A stretch of 49,111 bases of DNA, from positions 1 through 49,111 of the forward strand of contig JAJDOF010000062.1 of the NCBI GenBank assembly GCA_022340305.1. Direction: 5' to 3'. Below, in pieces: positions 10,336 to 17,839 of the stretch (its first letter is position 1; the number at the start of each line of letters is the position of its first letter). The stretch comes from Gammaproteobacteria bacterium. Its GTDB lineage: Bacteria > Pseudomonadota > Gammaproteobacteria > GCA-001735895. The notes under the pieces are model-generated. The model made no database searches. It was not told the DNA's origin and saw only the letters and a program-made list of their open reading frames with translations. Position numbers and translations under genes: made by a program.

Positions 10336-11358
10336 TCATTTCATACGGTAGCGATTAGTTTCATGTACGTAATCACGGCCTGGAATCGCATCAGAGGCTA
10401 CGCCGCTCAAAGCCTGCTTCATATCGTCTATCACCCTTTGATTATCCAGAAAGTACGAGTGCTGCACCATGCCGGCCACCACCGGAGTGACATCGATCAG
10501 GGACACCTTTCCCGGAATACCACGCGGCACGCGCGGACCATCGTCGCCGAGACGGTCGGGGTTACCCTTGGTTTTGTCCGAGACTGCCATGGCGCGGTCG
10601 TTATTGTTGAAATAGACATTCACGCGTTTGGCCAGTCGCGGCAATGGCTTCAATTTATAGTCGAGTTCAAAGGCGTCGTCGTCCTCGTCGGCGGCCATCA
10701 TAAACACCTGGTCGAAAAGGCGCACCGGACGCCCACTGGATTGCTTCACGTATTCCTGTACCGTGTGGCGTAACACGTAATTACCCATCGAGTGCGCCAC
10801 CAGGTGAAGCTGATGCCTGCAAGCTTCCTCGGGTGTCGAGCCGCGTAGAAAATCGGCAAGCTTGAGCAGACCACGTGCAAAGGCCGGGCCAGACGCAGCC
10901 GCATCCTGGCGGTCATTACCGTAAGCGATGTAGGGCATCATTGAACCGTCCGACGGCCACGAGAACAACACCACATTGATCCCCGGACCGTTATTGGCCG
11001 TGGAAAAATTCTGCTTTAAGCGTGCGGCACAGGCCAGCGCCTCGGCAAAACTGACATTGTAGCCGTGCACGAAAACCACGGTATCGCGCTGGTGGTGCAA
11101 CATCTTGTCACGTACCCGGTTGAACACGTTTTGACTGCCGAGAATCGACCCGGAAGCCCCTTTGATTTTTCGCTCGTAATCGACTTTCAGTTTCTCGGGC
11201 GCCAGGTAAAGATCGAACTTTTCATAATCATCACCGCTGACCTCGGCCATGCCGAAGCGCAGGTTGGCAAGCCCGTCTTCACTGAACCCGCTGGCGAAAT
11301 CATCAGGCCTATGCTTGCGGTTTGGCTTCCTGTTGGTCCCGAAATAGACTTTAGGCAT
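10336..11358 (-). CDS. Alpha/beta hydrolase of the DUF900 family
   Basis: The protein is 340 aa from the ATG at 11358, the first start with a plausible AAGGAT site; the frame extends 29 codons further without support. The oxyanion segment VVFVHGYNVSF and the nucleophile elbow HLVAHSMGNYVLRH (G replaced by A before H-S-M-G) place it in the DUF900 esterase/lipase-like family. VFMMAADEDDDAF probably holds the acid region and VQHSYFLDN the catalytic His. No signal peptide is seen, so it is probably cytoplasmic. The substrate is unknown. Confidence 0.87.
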   Translation of the reverse strand: MPKVYFGTNRKPNRKHRPDDFASGFSEDGLANLRFGMAEVSGDDYEKFDLYLAPEKLKVDYERKIKGASGSILGSQNVFNRVRDKMLHHQRDTVVFVHGYNVSFAEALACAARLKQNFSTANNGPGINVVLFSWPSDGSMMPYIAYGNDRQDAAASGPAFARGLLKLADFLRGSTPEEACRHQLHLVAHSMGNYVLRHTVQEYVKQSSGRPVRLFDQVFMMAADEDDDAFELDYKLKPLPRLAKRVNVYFNNNDRAMAVSDKTKGNPDRLGDDGPRVPRGIPGKVSLIDVTPVVAGMVQHSYFLDNQRVIDDMKQALSGVASDAIPGRDYVHETNRYRMK

Positions 11359-11663
11359 CGATTTATCATCCTTTGGCCGACTGAATTTGAAGTCCCCAAT
11401 GCTACCACAGGAAACTGCCCGACATTCAAACCTCGGGCAATACATTAGACCCGGTAGTATTGGTACCGACGCTCAAGTTCAGGAAGTCGCTGTAGAATTC
11501 TTACCCACTGACTATGCTTATCGGGGAACGGCGGGTAAATCTGGAGCTTAACCCTGTTTCGAGTGATAACAGGAATCCCTCCGCACTTGCGCTCACTCAT
11601 CCATTACGTAAAAATGCGGCTCGCCATTCGCCAGATTCAACGCCGACAAGGCGAGCAGAATAA
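11359..11663. other. Intergenic region between divergent genes
   Basis: About 300 bp lie between the hydrolase start and the cysteine-rich frame. A minus-strand frame ending near 11593 has a hydrophobic tail (LHLIILLALSALNLANG), but it lacks a credible start or upstream domain. No gene is called. Confidence 0.4.
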
Positions 11664-12089
11664 TTAAATGCAACCAGGTACCGCGATAAACAGAAACCGA
11701 ACTGCAACCGTTCTCGTGAGCAGTTCGATCGCGACTGTTATTGTGGTATTGACGCGACTTACCAGGCCTGCACAAATGTTGCTGAGCGTAATACCCGCGC
11801 CTGTCTCGACTGGCTCGATTCGGTGGAGAAGATCGGTGACTTTGCCTGCTGCAAACAACAGGTCAATGCCCATCGAGGCTTGCAGTTACGCACCATGTCG
11901 CAGATCGCAGGCGAATGGCGCGAGCTTCCGCCCGACAATACGGCACAGGCAATGGTGACAATTGAACAGCAATGCAGAGACTGGGGTATTCAGTTGGCGA
12001 ACCTGATCACCAGCGCCGGTGCGGCCGCGCGGCCGTCGCTGAACCGTTCAACTGCTCACCTTGTGAGCCAAGCGAGTCGTTCCTTTTGA
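11664..12089 (+). pseudogene. Cysteine-rich ORF without a clear start codon; gene remnant or non-canonical start
   Basis: This frame opens after a TAA at 11661. It reads like protein rather than noise, with CYCGIDATYQACTNVAERN, CLDWLDSVEKIGDFACC and AQAMVTIEQQCRDWG. It has no ATG before 11895 and no GTG before 11823. Its stop overlaps the TTG start of the following glycosyltransferase (TTGA, 12086-12089), an arrangement typical of translational coupling. It could be a 5'-truncated gene, a frameshifted gene or one using a rare start. No family was recognised. Confidence 0.4.
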
Positions 12090-13192
12090 CCGCCATCGCC
12101 ATTTTTCGCAAACGCCTGCTATCTTACTCGGAAACCTTCATTGCCGACCAGGGACGCTTTCTGCCAAGCTACCGACCATTATTTTGCGGTTATCATCGCG
12201 ATAGTTCGGGCCTGCAACTGCTGGATGGCTGCAACCGTATCTTGCTCGACGACTACAGCAGTGCGAGTACGCTATCCAAGCTGATGTTGCGTTACGGTTT
12301 AGGTGGCGGCAAACGCTGGCTCGCGGCGATCGCGCGCGAAAATCCGGCACTGATTCACGCCCATTTTTTCAACGATGGCATCGACGCGGTGAGGATCGCC
12401 AGGCGGCTTGCTATCCCCGCCGTAACCACCGTGCATGGGCACGATATTACCAAACACGAAAATGCCCGCAGCGGGAGCTCGCACAATCGGCATTTTTTCG
12501 CACAGATTGATCGGGTCATCGCCGTTTCCGACTTCATCGCCGAACAGGCGCTCGCCAAAGGCTGCCCCGCGAACAAGCTGGTGCAGCATTACATCGGTAT
12601 CGACCTGGAAAAATTCAACCAGCCCAAGCTGGAATCCGAGCAGCCGTCGCTACTGTTTGTCGGTCGCCTGGTGGAGAAGAAAGGCTGCACTTACCTGCTG
12701 CAGGCCATGGCCCAACTCAAGCAGCGTTTTCCCGAATTGCAGCTGACGATAATCGGCAGCGGCGATCTCGAGACAGAGCTGCGCCGGGAAGCGGCAAAGT
12801 GGAAATTGAATGTCGTCTTCGCCGGTACGGCGAGTGCGACTGAAATACGTGAACAGCTCGCGCGCAGCTGGCTATTTGTTGCGCCCAGCGTTACCGCGCA
12901 CGACGGTGACGCCGAGGGGCTCGGCATGGTATTCCTCGAAGCCCAGGCGCTGCAAACCCCGGTAGTCAGCTTTCGCAGCGGCGGGCTGGTCGAAGCTGTC
13001 GAAGAGGGCGTCACTGCGCTGCTCAGCGAGGAGAAGGACGTCGCTGGCCTTGCAGAAAATATCGCCACCCTGCTGGAAAAATCTAGCCTGCGCCAGCAGA
13101 TGGGGCGAGCGGGGCGTGAGCGCGTCGAGCAACACTTCGACCTGCGCAAACAATGCGCCAAACTGGAATCAATTTACGCTACGCTAAGCTGA
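12086..13192 (+). CDS. Glycosyltransferase family 4, colanic-acid WcaL-like
   Basis: Starting from TTG at 12086, the protein begins with the usual family N-terminus (TAIAIFRKRLLSYSETFIADQ) and has 368 residues. The frame extends to ATG 11972, but that extension looks unlike the family. Landmarks are HAHFFNDGIDAVRIAR and TTVHGHDITKHE in the N-domain. FVGRLVEKKGCTYLLQAM starts the C-domain, and the EX7E motif lies in DAEGLGMVFLEAQA. It likely builds a surface polysaccharide. The TTGA overlap with the preceding frame suggests coupled translation. Confidence 0.88.
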   Translation: MTAIAIFRKRLLSYSETFIADQGRFLPSYRPLFCGYHRDSSGLQLLDGCNRILLDDYSSASTLSKLMLRYGLGGGKRWLAAIARENPALIHAHFFNDGIDAVRIARRLAIPAVTTVHGHDITKHENARSGSSHNRHFFAQIDRVIAVSDFIAEQALAKGCPANKLVQHYIGIDLEKFNQPKLESEQPSLLFVGRLVEKKGCTYLLQAMAQLKQRFPELQLTIIGSGDLETELRREAAKWKLNVVFAGTASATEIREQLARSWLFVAPSVTAHDGDAEGLGMVFLEAQALQTPVVSFRSGGLVEAVEEGVTALLSEEKDVAGLAENIATLLEKSSLRQQMGRAGRERVEQHFDLRKQCAKLESIYATLS

Positions 13193-13380
13193 TGTTTGCC
13201 TCCTCCATTTTCACGAAGAATACCCATCCGCTGTGCCCGGGAAAAAACCTGTGGCCATTTGTCACGCAATCATCTCGCGATTTCGAAAACATCGTCGCCG
13301 AAGGTGTAACAGTGCCGACGACGCGTACCGCATACGGTATCGCAAACGTGCATTCAACCTGTTCACAACGCGCCTGACGC

Positions 13381-13746
13381 ATGTCCAGCGAGCAGCTAAA
13401 GCAGGCCCAGATCGCGCAACTAAAAGCCACGTTGATCGCACGCCAACAGGAACTCCTGGAGTTGTTGCACCATGCCGATACAAATACCAAACCGGTAATC
13501 CTGGATCAGCAATCGGTCGGTCGAGTCTCGCGCATCGATGCGATCCAGCAACAGCAAATGGCCATCGCCAACCAGCAACAGACCACCGACATGCTGACGG
13601 GCATCGCGCTTGCCCTGCGTCGCATCGACGACGCCTGTTACGGCGAGTGCCTGGAGTGCGGCGAGCCCATCGCCTATGCACGCCTGCGGGCGCAGCCCGC
13701 TGCGGGCCTGTGTATTGACTGTCAGTCAGCCCGTGAATCGAGTTAA
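13381..13746 (+). CDS. DksA/TraR-family zinc-finger protein
   Basis: The 121-aa protein has an N-terminal coiled-coil (residues 1-75, rich in Gln) followed by a C4 zinc finger: Cys90 and Cys93 (ECLECGEPI), Cys111 and Cys114 (CIDC). The VGRVSRIDA segment is typical of short DksA paralogues. DksA-type proteins enter the RNA polymerase secondary channel and modulate promoters with or without ppGpp. Here the acidic coiled-coil tip of true DksA is not obvious, so its activity on RNAP is inferred. No strong ribosome site precedes the ATG. Confidence 0.88.
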   Translation: MSSEQLKQAQIAQLKATLIARQQELLELLHHADTNTKPVILDQQSVGRVSRIDAIQQQQMAIANQQQTTDMLTGIALALRRIDDACYGECLECGEPIAYARLRAQPAAGLCIDCQSARESS

Positions 13747-13773
13747 CCCGCAACTGCATAGCCATGACAGCCT

Positions 13774-14436
13774 CTATGTGGGTTCCTGCCGTCGGTAGGC
13801 GCTCTCGAGGATTTGCGGACTACCACTGTGCTGGCGCATGGATACGTCCGCGTAAACCTGCAGGCGGTCGATAAAACGCTGCCAGCGCCGCTGGATTTTG
13901 CGCCGCGCAAAAAAATCGATATGGTCGAGCCAGTTGATCGCAGTATGGTTGCCCAGGCCATCGATAACCACCAGGCGTGCACGCTCAGGCGAGAGTTTCT
14001 GGAATAGAATATTGTAACGACCCATGTCGACGCTAAAAAAGACCTGGTTGTCGAGCAGGTAGCAGCGCAAGTCTTCGAGGTAAGATGAAAACTCGGACAG
14101 CGGGTAACCTTGCTCGAAGTACCACCACAACGATCTGGAAATTTGACCGTCGTAATCGGCGACGCAATCGACCACAAAGCCTTGTCCCAGGTTGGTCTCA
14201 ACCTCACCGTAGTATCTCGGAATGTGTTCAAAGTTGCGTAAGCCGCGCCGCTTCAGGCGCGCATATAGCGCGAGTTCACGACGGGTTTGCTTGTTGGCGT
14301 CGGTCTTCTGTATTTTGACTACCCGCGATGCATCGTCAGGGTGTGCGTAGCACAGCCGCTCCTGGCCGGCTCCGAGCGGATCTCCGGATAGCTGCAGTAT
14401 TGTCTGATTCTGCGGGTTATTTCGGGGTTGATTCAT
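13774..14436 (-). CDS. yrbL: YrbL family protein (PhoP-regulated kinase-like fold)
   Basis: The protein is 220 aa. LGAGQERLCYAHPDDASRVVKIQ matches the glycine-rich loop and Lys of the YrbL-PhoP_reg family. GLRNFEHIPRYYGEVETNLGQGFVVD and the later MGRYNILFQKLSPERARLVVIDGLG continue the fold. In enterobacteria yrbL is a PhoP- and BasR-controlled gene, and the family resembles small protein or sugar kinases. Its substrate is not established. It stands alone, convergent with the DksA-like gene and divergent from the dioxygenase gene. Confidence 0.85.
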   Translation of the reverse strand: MNQPRNNPQNQTILQLSGDPLGAGQERLCYAHPDDASRVVKIQKTDANKQTRRELALYARLKRRGLRNFEHIPRYYGEVETNLGQGFVVDCVADYDGQISRSLWWYFEQGYPLSEFSSYLEDLRCYLLDNQVFFSVDMGRYNILFQKLSPERARLVVIDGLGNHTAINWLDHIDFFARRKIQRRWQRFIDRLQVYADVSMRQHSGSPQILESAYRRQEPT

Positions 14437-14507
14437 CGCGCCTAAAAGATATCACGATTTGGCGAGGCCTACTGTACCCGAACACGGCTTTGTAATATCC
14501 TCAGCCG

Positions 14508-15317
14508 ATGCCACTAAGCACAGCTGAAATCGAAACTTACCACCGCGACGGACTGGTTATCCCGTCGGCTTACCGGGTACCGCCGGCCACCCTCGAGCGC
14601 ATTAACGCGCTTTACCAGCAACTGCTGCAAAAAAATACTGACAACCCGGAATTTTCGGCCGATTTCATCCTCGGCCCGCACCTCGATGCCAACGGGACCT
14701 ACGGCATCAAGGGCGATCCCGAGTGGCTCGAGTTCGCCCGGATCCCCGAAATTCTCGACATGGTGGAACAGTTGATCGGTCCCGACCTGATCCTGTGGGG
14801 CGTCACCATTTTTGGCAAACCGGCGCATAACGGTAAAGCTACTCCCTGGCATCAGGACGGCGATTACTACCCGATCGAACCGCTCGAAACGCTGACGGTA
14901 TGGATATCCCTCGATGGTTCCACGCCCGCACAGGGTTGCATGAAGTACATCCCGGGATCGCACCGCGAACACCGGATTTTTTCGCATCATTTCGATCACC
15001 GCGACGACTACACCCTGGCGCAGGTTATCGACGATGGCCAGGTCGATCTCGATCGCGCGCGCGATATCGTGCTCGAAGCCGGGCAGATTTCGCTGCACGA
15101 CGTCTACCTGGTGCACGGTTCCGAGGCGAATCATTCGAATCATCGCCGCATGGGCCTGGTGCTGCGTATCATGCCGGCAACCAGTTTCTACAATCACAAC
15201 AGCGGCAAAATCAAGGAAGCCGCAGGCTCTCCGCACGGCTATTCGCAGCGCGCACTGTTCCTGCTGCGCGGCGCAGACAGAACCGGCCGTAATAATTTCA
15301 CCCTGGGTCATGTATGA
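14508..15317 (+). CDS. Phytanoyl-CoA dioxygenase (PhyH) family protein
   Basis: This 269-aa protein belongs to the Fe(II)/2-oxoglutarate oxygenases. The iron site is read as H-x-D in WHQDGDYYP (about residues 117-125) and a distal His in VYLVHGSEANHS, with an Arg in NHRRMGLVLRIMP to bind 2-oxoglutarate. ATPWHQDG and GCMKYIPGSHREH are typical of the PhyH family. Its stop codon overlaps the next gene's start by four bases (ATGA), so the two are made together. The substrate is unknown. Relatives hydroxylate lipids, ectoine or secondary metabolites. Confidence 0.88.
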   Translation: MPLSTAEIETYHRDGLVIPSAYRVPPATLERINALYQQLLQKNTDNPEFSADFILGPHLDANGTYGIKGDPEWLEFARIPEILDMVEQLIGPDLILWGVTIFGKPAHNGKATPWHQDGDYYPIEPLETLTVWISLDGSTPAQGCMKYIPGSHREHRIFSHHFDHRDDYTLAQVIDDGQVDLDRARDIVLEAGQISLHDVYLVHGSEANHSNHRRMGLVLRIMPATSFYNHNSGKIKEAAGSPHGYSQRALFLLRGADRTGRNNFTLGHV

Positions 15318-16084
15318 AGACCATCGGATTTATTGGCGTTGGCGAGCTGGCGCTCTACACCATTCGCGGCGTGCGTCGAGGCGGTTACCACGACAGCATC
15401 CTGCTGAGCCCGCGTAATCGCGCCAGGTCTGCGCTGCTGGCGGCGGACTTCAACTGTACCGTGCTGGCGGATAACCAGGCCGTGGTTGACCGCAGCGATT
15501 GTGTGGTAATCGCGACGCGCCCGGCGGATTGCCTGCAAACCCTGGCCGAACTTGAGTTCAGGACCAATCAGTTACTGATCAGCGTGGTCGCAGGAGTCGA
15601 AATCGAGGCTTTGCGCAGCTCCGTGCCTGACAGCCTCGACATCGTCCGCGCAATGCCGGTCAGCAGCGCCGAGGCAGGTGCGAGCCCCACCCTGATCTAC
15701 CCGGATAATGCATTCGTGCGGGAGTTTTTCGATTACTGCGGGAATACGATTCCGGTCGACAGCGAAGCCTATTTTACCCAGGGCAGTGTCCTCGCCTGTG
15801 TCTATTGCTGGTTCTTTTCACTATTCGAATCGCTGATCCAGGCAACCCAGGGTCCAGAGCTACCAGGCGAGCTTAGCGCCGAGCTGGTGATGGGTATGGC
15901 CCGCGGTGCAGCCGAACTCGCGCTGGCGAAGACCGATAGCTCACCGGGTGAAATCGCCGCAGCCATTGCCACCGACGGCACCTATTCGAAGCTCGGCCTC
16001 GATCTGTTGCAACAACAGACGGCCTTTGTGCCCTGGCAACAAGCCTGCGAGCTGTTGCAAAAGAGACTTGCCGCGGACGATTGA
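15314..16084 (+). CDS. Pyrroline-5-carboxylate reductase (ProC) family oxidoreductase
   Basis: The 256-aa protein starts with a Rossmann motif (TIGFIGVGELALYTIRG). It continues with the ProC-family segments VVIATRPADC, LLISVVAGVEIEALR and RAMPVSSAEAGASPTLIY. The C-terminal dimerisation domain (GMARGAAELALAKTDSSP) is present but diverged from housekeeping ProC. It probably reduces an imine or a related substrate with NAD(P)H. Coupled translation with a PhyH oxygenase points to a specialised small-molecule pathway rather than proline synthesis, which is inference. Confidence 0.82.
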   Translation: MKTIGFIGVGELALYTIRGVRRGGYHDSILLSPRNRARSALLAADFNCTVLADNQAVVDRSDCVVIATRPADCLQTLAELEFRTNQLLISVVAGVEIEALRSSVPDSLDIVRAMPVSSAEAGASPTLIYPDNAFVREFFDYCGNTIPVDSEAYFTQGSVLACVYCWFFSLFESLIQATQGPELPGELSAELVMGMARGAAELALAKTDSSPGEIAAAIATDGTYSKLGLDLLQQQTAFVPWQQACELLQKRLAADD

Positions 16085-16554
16085 GATGACTGCAAGAATG
16101 CGGTAACCAGCGCTTGACTCCTGCCACCAGACAGGTTCAAAGGCGAGCCGATAGATCGGCACCGAAAATCGCCAGAATTTGTGACCAGCCTTCCAGAAAA
16201 TATCTGAAATTCAATCGATGGCATGAACGGCAGCCCTAAGAGAGTTTCGCCCGGTGGCTGAGCTGCCGGATGTGCGTTTCTCCGGTCGTCGCCATCATCA
16301 AGCTGTTCCGACACTTCTGGATACGCCTTGTTTTCGCAGAACTCTGCGCGAGTTCGGCCTCCTGCAAATCCCGCGGTGGTCAGGCAGCTTATCGGTACGC
16401 GTCGATGTGAGGCCGATATACGCGCGCGGCCCGAATTGCGAACACCACTGGGTGCTCGATCAGCAGCGCCCGGGTAGTGAAAACGATTCGGCGTAACATT
16501 TGACCTGCTTGCCGGGCTGGTTTTTAATAGCCACTCACATAAACGGTTACCTAC
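16085..16554. other. Intergenic region, 470 bp
   Basis: No supported gene. An 80-codon plus-strand frame and a long minus-strand frame cross this stretch, but both look like chance frames. The region must hold the upstream signals of the deacetylase-like gene at 16555. Confidence 0.45.
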
Positions 16555-17505
16555 ATGTCTTCCAAGGATACCTGCATATATCTCGGCCAGGCGCTCGCCG
16601 ACTACGGTTTCAAAGACGGCCACCCTTTCGGGCCGCAACGTCATGATGCGTTTCAAACCGAGCTGTTGCGCCTCGGTCTCGATCGCGAAATAACCGTACA
16701 ACCCCCCGTTGCCGCCAGCCTCGACCGTCTGCAGCTGTTCCACACCGAGGACTACATCGACAGGGTGCGAGATTATTCGGTGAGTGGTCACGGCTACCTG
16801 GATGGCGGCGACACGCCTTCCTTCGTTGGCATGTTCGAAGCCGCGAGCCATGTAGCAGGCTCAGTGACCGATGCGATCGATCGCATCATGAAAGGGGAAT
16901 TCCGCCGGGCATTTTCACCCATTGCGGGTTTACACCATGCCCGCCGCCACGTTGCTGCCGGTTTTTGCGTATTCAACGATTGTGGCATCGCCATCGAATA
17001 TCTGCGCGCCCAGTACGGCATTAATCGTGTCGCCTATATCGACATCGACGCCCATCACGGTGATGGCGTGTTTTACAGTTTCGAAGATGACAGGGATTTA
17101 CTGTTTGCCGATATCCACCAGGATGGCCGTACGCTTTACCCCGGCACCGGCAACATCAATGAAACCGGCGCTGGCGCCGCCGTTGGCACCAAGCTCAACA
17201 TCCCCGTGCCACCATTTGCCGACGATACGGTATTTCACGATGTCTGGCCGCTGGTGGAAGACTACCTGCGCCGCAATCAGCCCGAATTTATTCTGCTGCA
17301 ATGCGGTGCCGACAGCATCAAGGGTGATCCGATCACCAACATGGAATTCAGCCCGGCTGCCCACGCACATGCCGCGCAGCAACTATGCCGTATCGCGGAT
17401 GACTATTGCCAGGGCCGTATGCTCGCCATGGGGGGTGGTGGCTACAACCACGACAACATCGCCCAGGGATGGACTGCGGTGGTGAACGCAATGGTGAAAA
17501 GTTAG
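16555..17505 (+). CDS. Histone deacetylase family amidohydrolase (AcuC-like)
   Basis: The protein is 316 aa. The charge-relay pair is in GLHHARRHVAAGFCVFND (His127, His128). Zinc ligands Asp165 and His167 lie in YIDIDAHHGDG, with the third Asp in LLQCGADS. GGGGYNHDN is the usual glycine-rich end motif. Bacterial members remove acetyl groups from small amines, acetylpolyamines or acetyl-CoA synthetase. LHHARRHVAAGFCVFND with YPGTG resembles the acetoin-utilisation AcuC group. The true substrate cannot be fixed. It converges with the DUF1840 gene. Confidence 0.9.
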   Translation: MSSKDTCIYLGQALADYGFKDGHPFGPQRHDAFQTELLRLGLDREITVQPPVAASLDRLQLFHTEDYIDRVRDYSVSGHGYLDGGDTPSFVGMFEAASHVAGSVTDAIDRIMKGEFRRAFSPIAGLHHARRHVAAGFCVFNDCGIAIEYLRAQYGINRVAYIDIDAHHGDGVFYSFEDDRDLLFADIHQDGRTLYPGTGNINETGAGAAVGTKLNIPVPPFADDTVFHDVWPLVEDYLRRNQPEFILLQCGADSIKGDPITNMEFSPAAHAHAAQQLCRIADDYCQGRMLAMGGGGYNHDNIAQGWTAVVNAMVKS

Positions 17506-17538
17506 CCCACCGTTAACGCACCGCCCTGCTGCCAGGCA

Positions 17539-17838
17539 TTATTCCCAGCGTACAATGCTGTCGTCGACGGCCGCAGCCTTGAGTAACTCGAGCAACGGCA
17601 GTGCCCGTGTGTGCAGGCTGGTGGCTGGCTGATCATCGTCCTCGTCAGCTACCTCCTCTGGTTGCTCTGGTAACTCTGCGAGCCCTTGTTGCAAGTTGGT
17701 CAACGCCTGCGGAACATCCTCGGCAGTGATTGCACCGGGCACGGCTGTACCAAATTTCATCATCTCGAGCATTTTCAAACCGATCTCACCGAACATGGTG
17801 ATATTGGCGTAGGCACGGGTCTTGAAGGTAATCAGCAT
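17539..17838 (-). CDS. DUF1840 family protein
   Basis: The protein is 99 aa starting at ATG 17838 (MLITFKTRAYANITMFGEIG), the conserved N-terminus of DUF1840. An acidic middle (EEVADEDDDQ) and the ending ALPLLELLKAAA also fit the family. The start lies one base after the aconitase stop, so it is cotranscribed with acnA; AGGAG lies upstream. The function of the family is unknown. Confidence 0.88.
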   Translation of the reverse strand: MLITFKTRAYANITMFGEIGLKMLEMMKFGTAVPGAITAEDVPQALTNLQQGLAELPEQPEEVADEDDDQPATSLHTRALPLLELLKAAAVDDSIVRWE

Positions 17839-17839
17839 A

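Noticed and set aside
11668..11958. Alternative plus-strand frame with an ATG at 11668
   Set aside because: Its translation is Arg/Ser/Pro-rich and unlike a protein; the overlapping frame without start looks more natural.
13153..13377. Small plus-strand frame between the glycosyltransferase and the DksA-like gene
   Set aside because: Overlaps the glycosyltransferase end; composition looks random and no ribosome site is seen.
14514..15311. Minus-strand frame opposite the PhyH gene (265 codons)
   Set aside because: An antisense shadow: the plus strand carries clear PhyH motifs, and this frame has none.
15982..16851. Long minus-strand frame (289 codons) across the ProC-like gene end and the deacetylase start
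   Set aside because: It overlaps two well-supported genes on the other strand and its translation has no family features.
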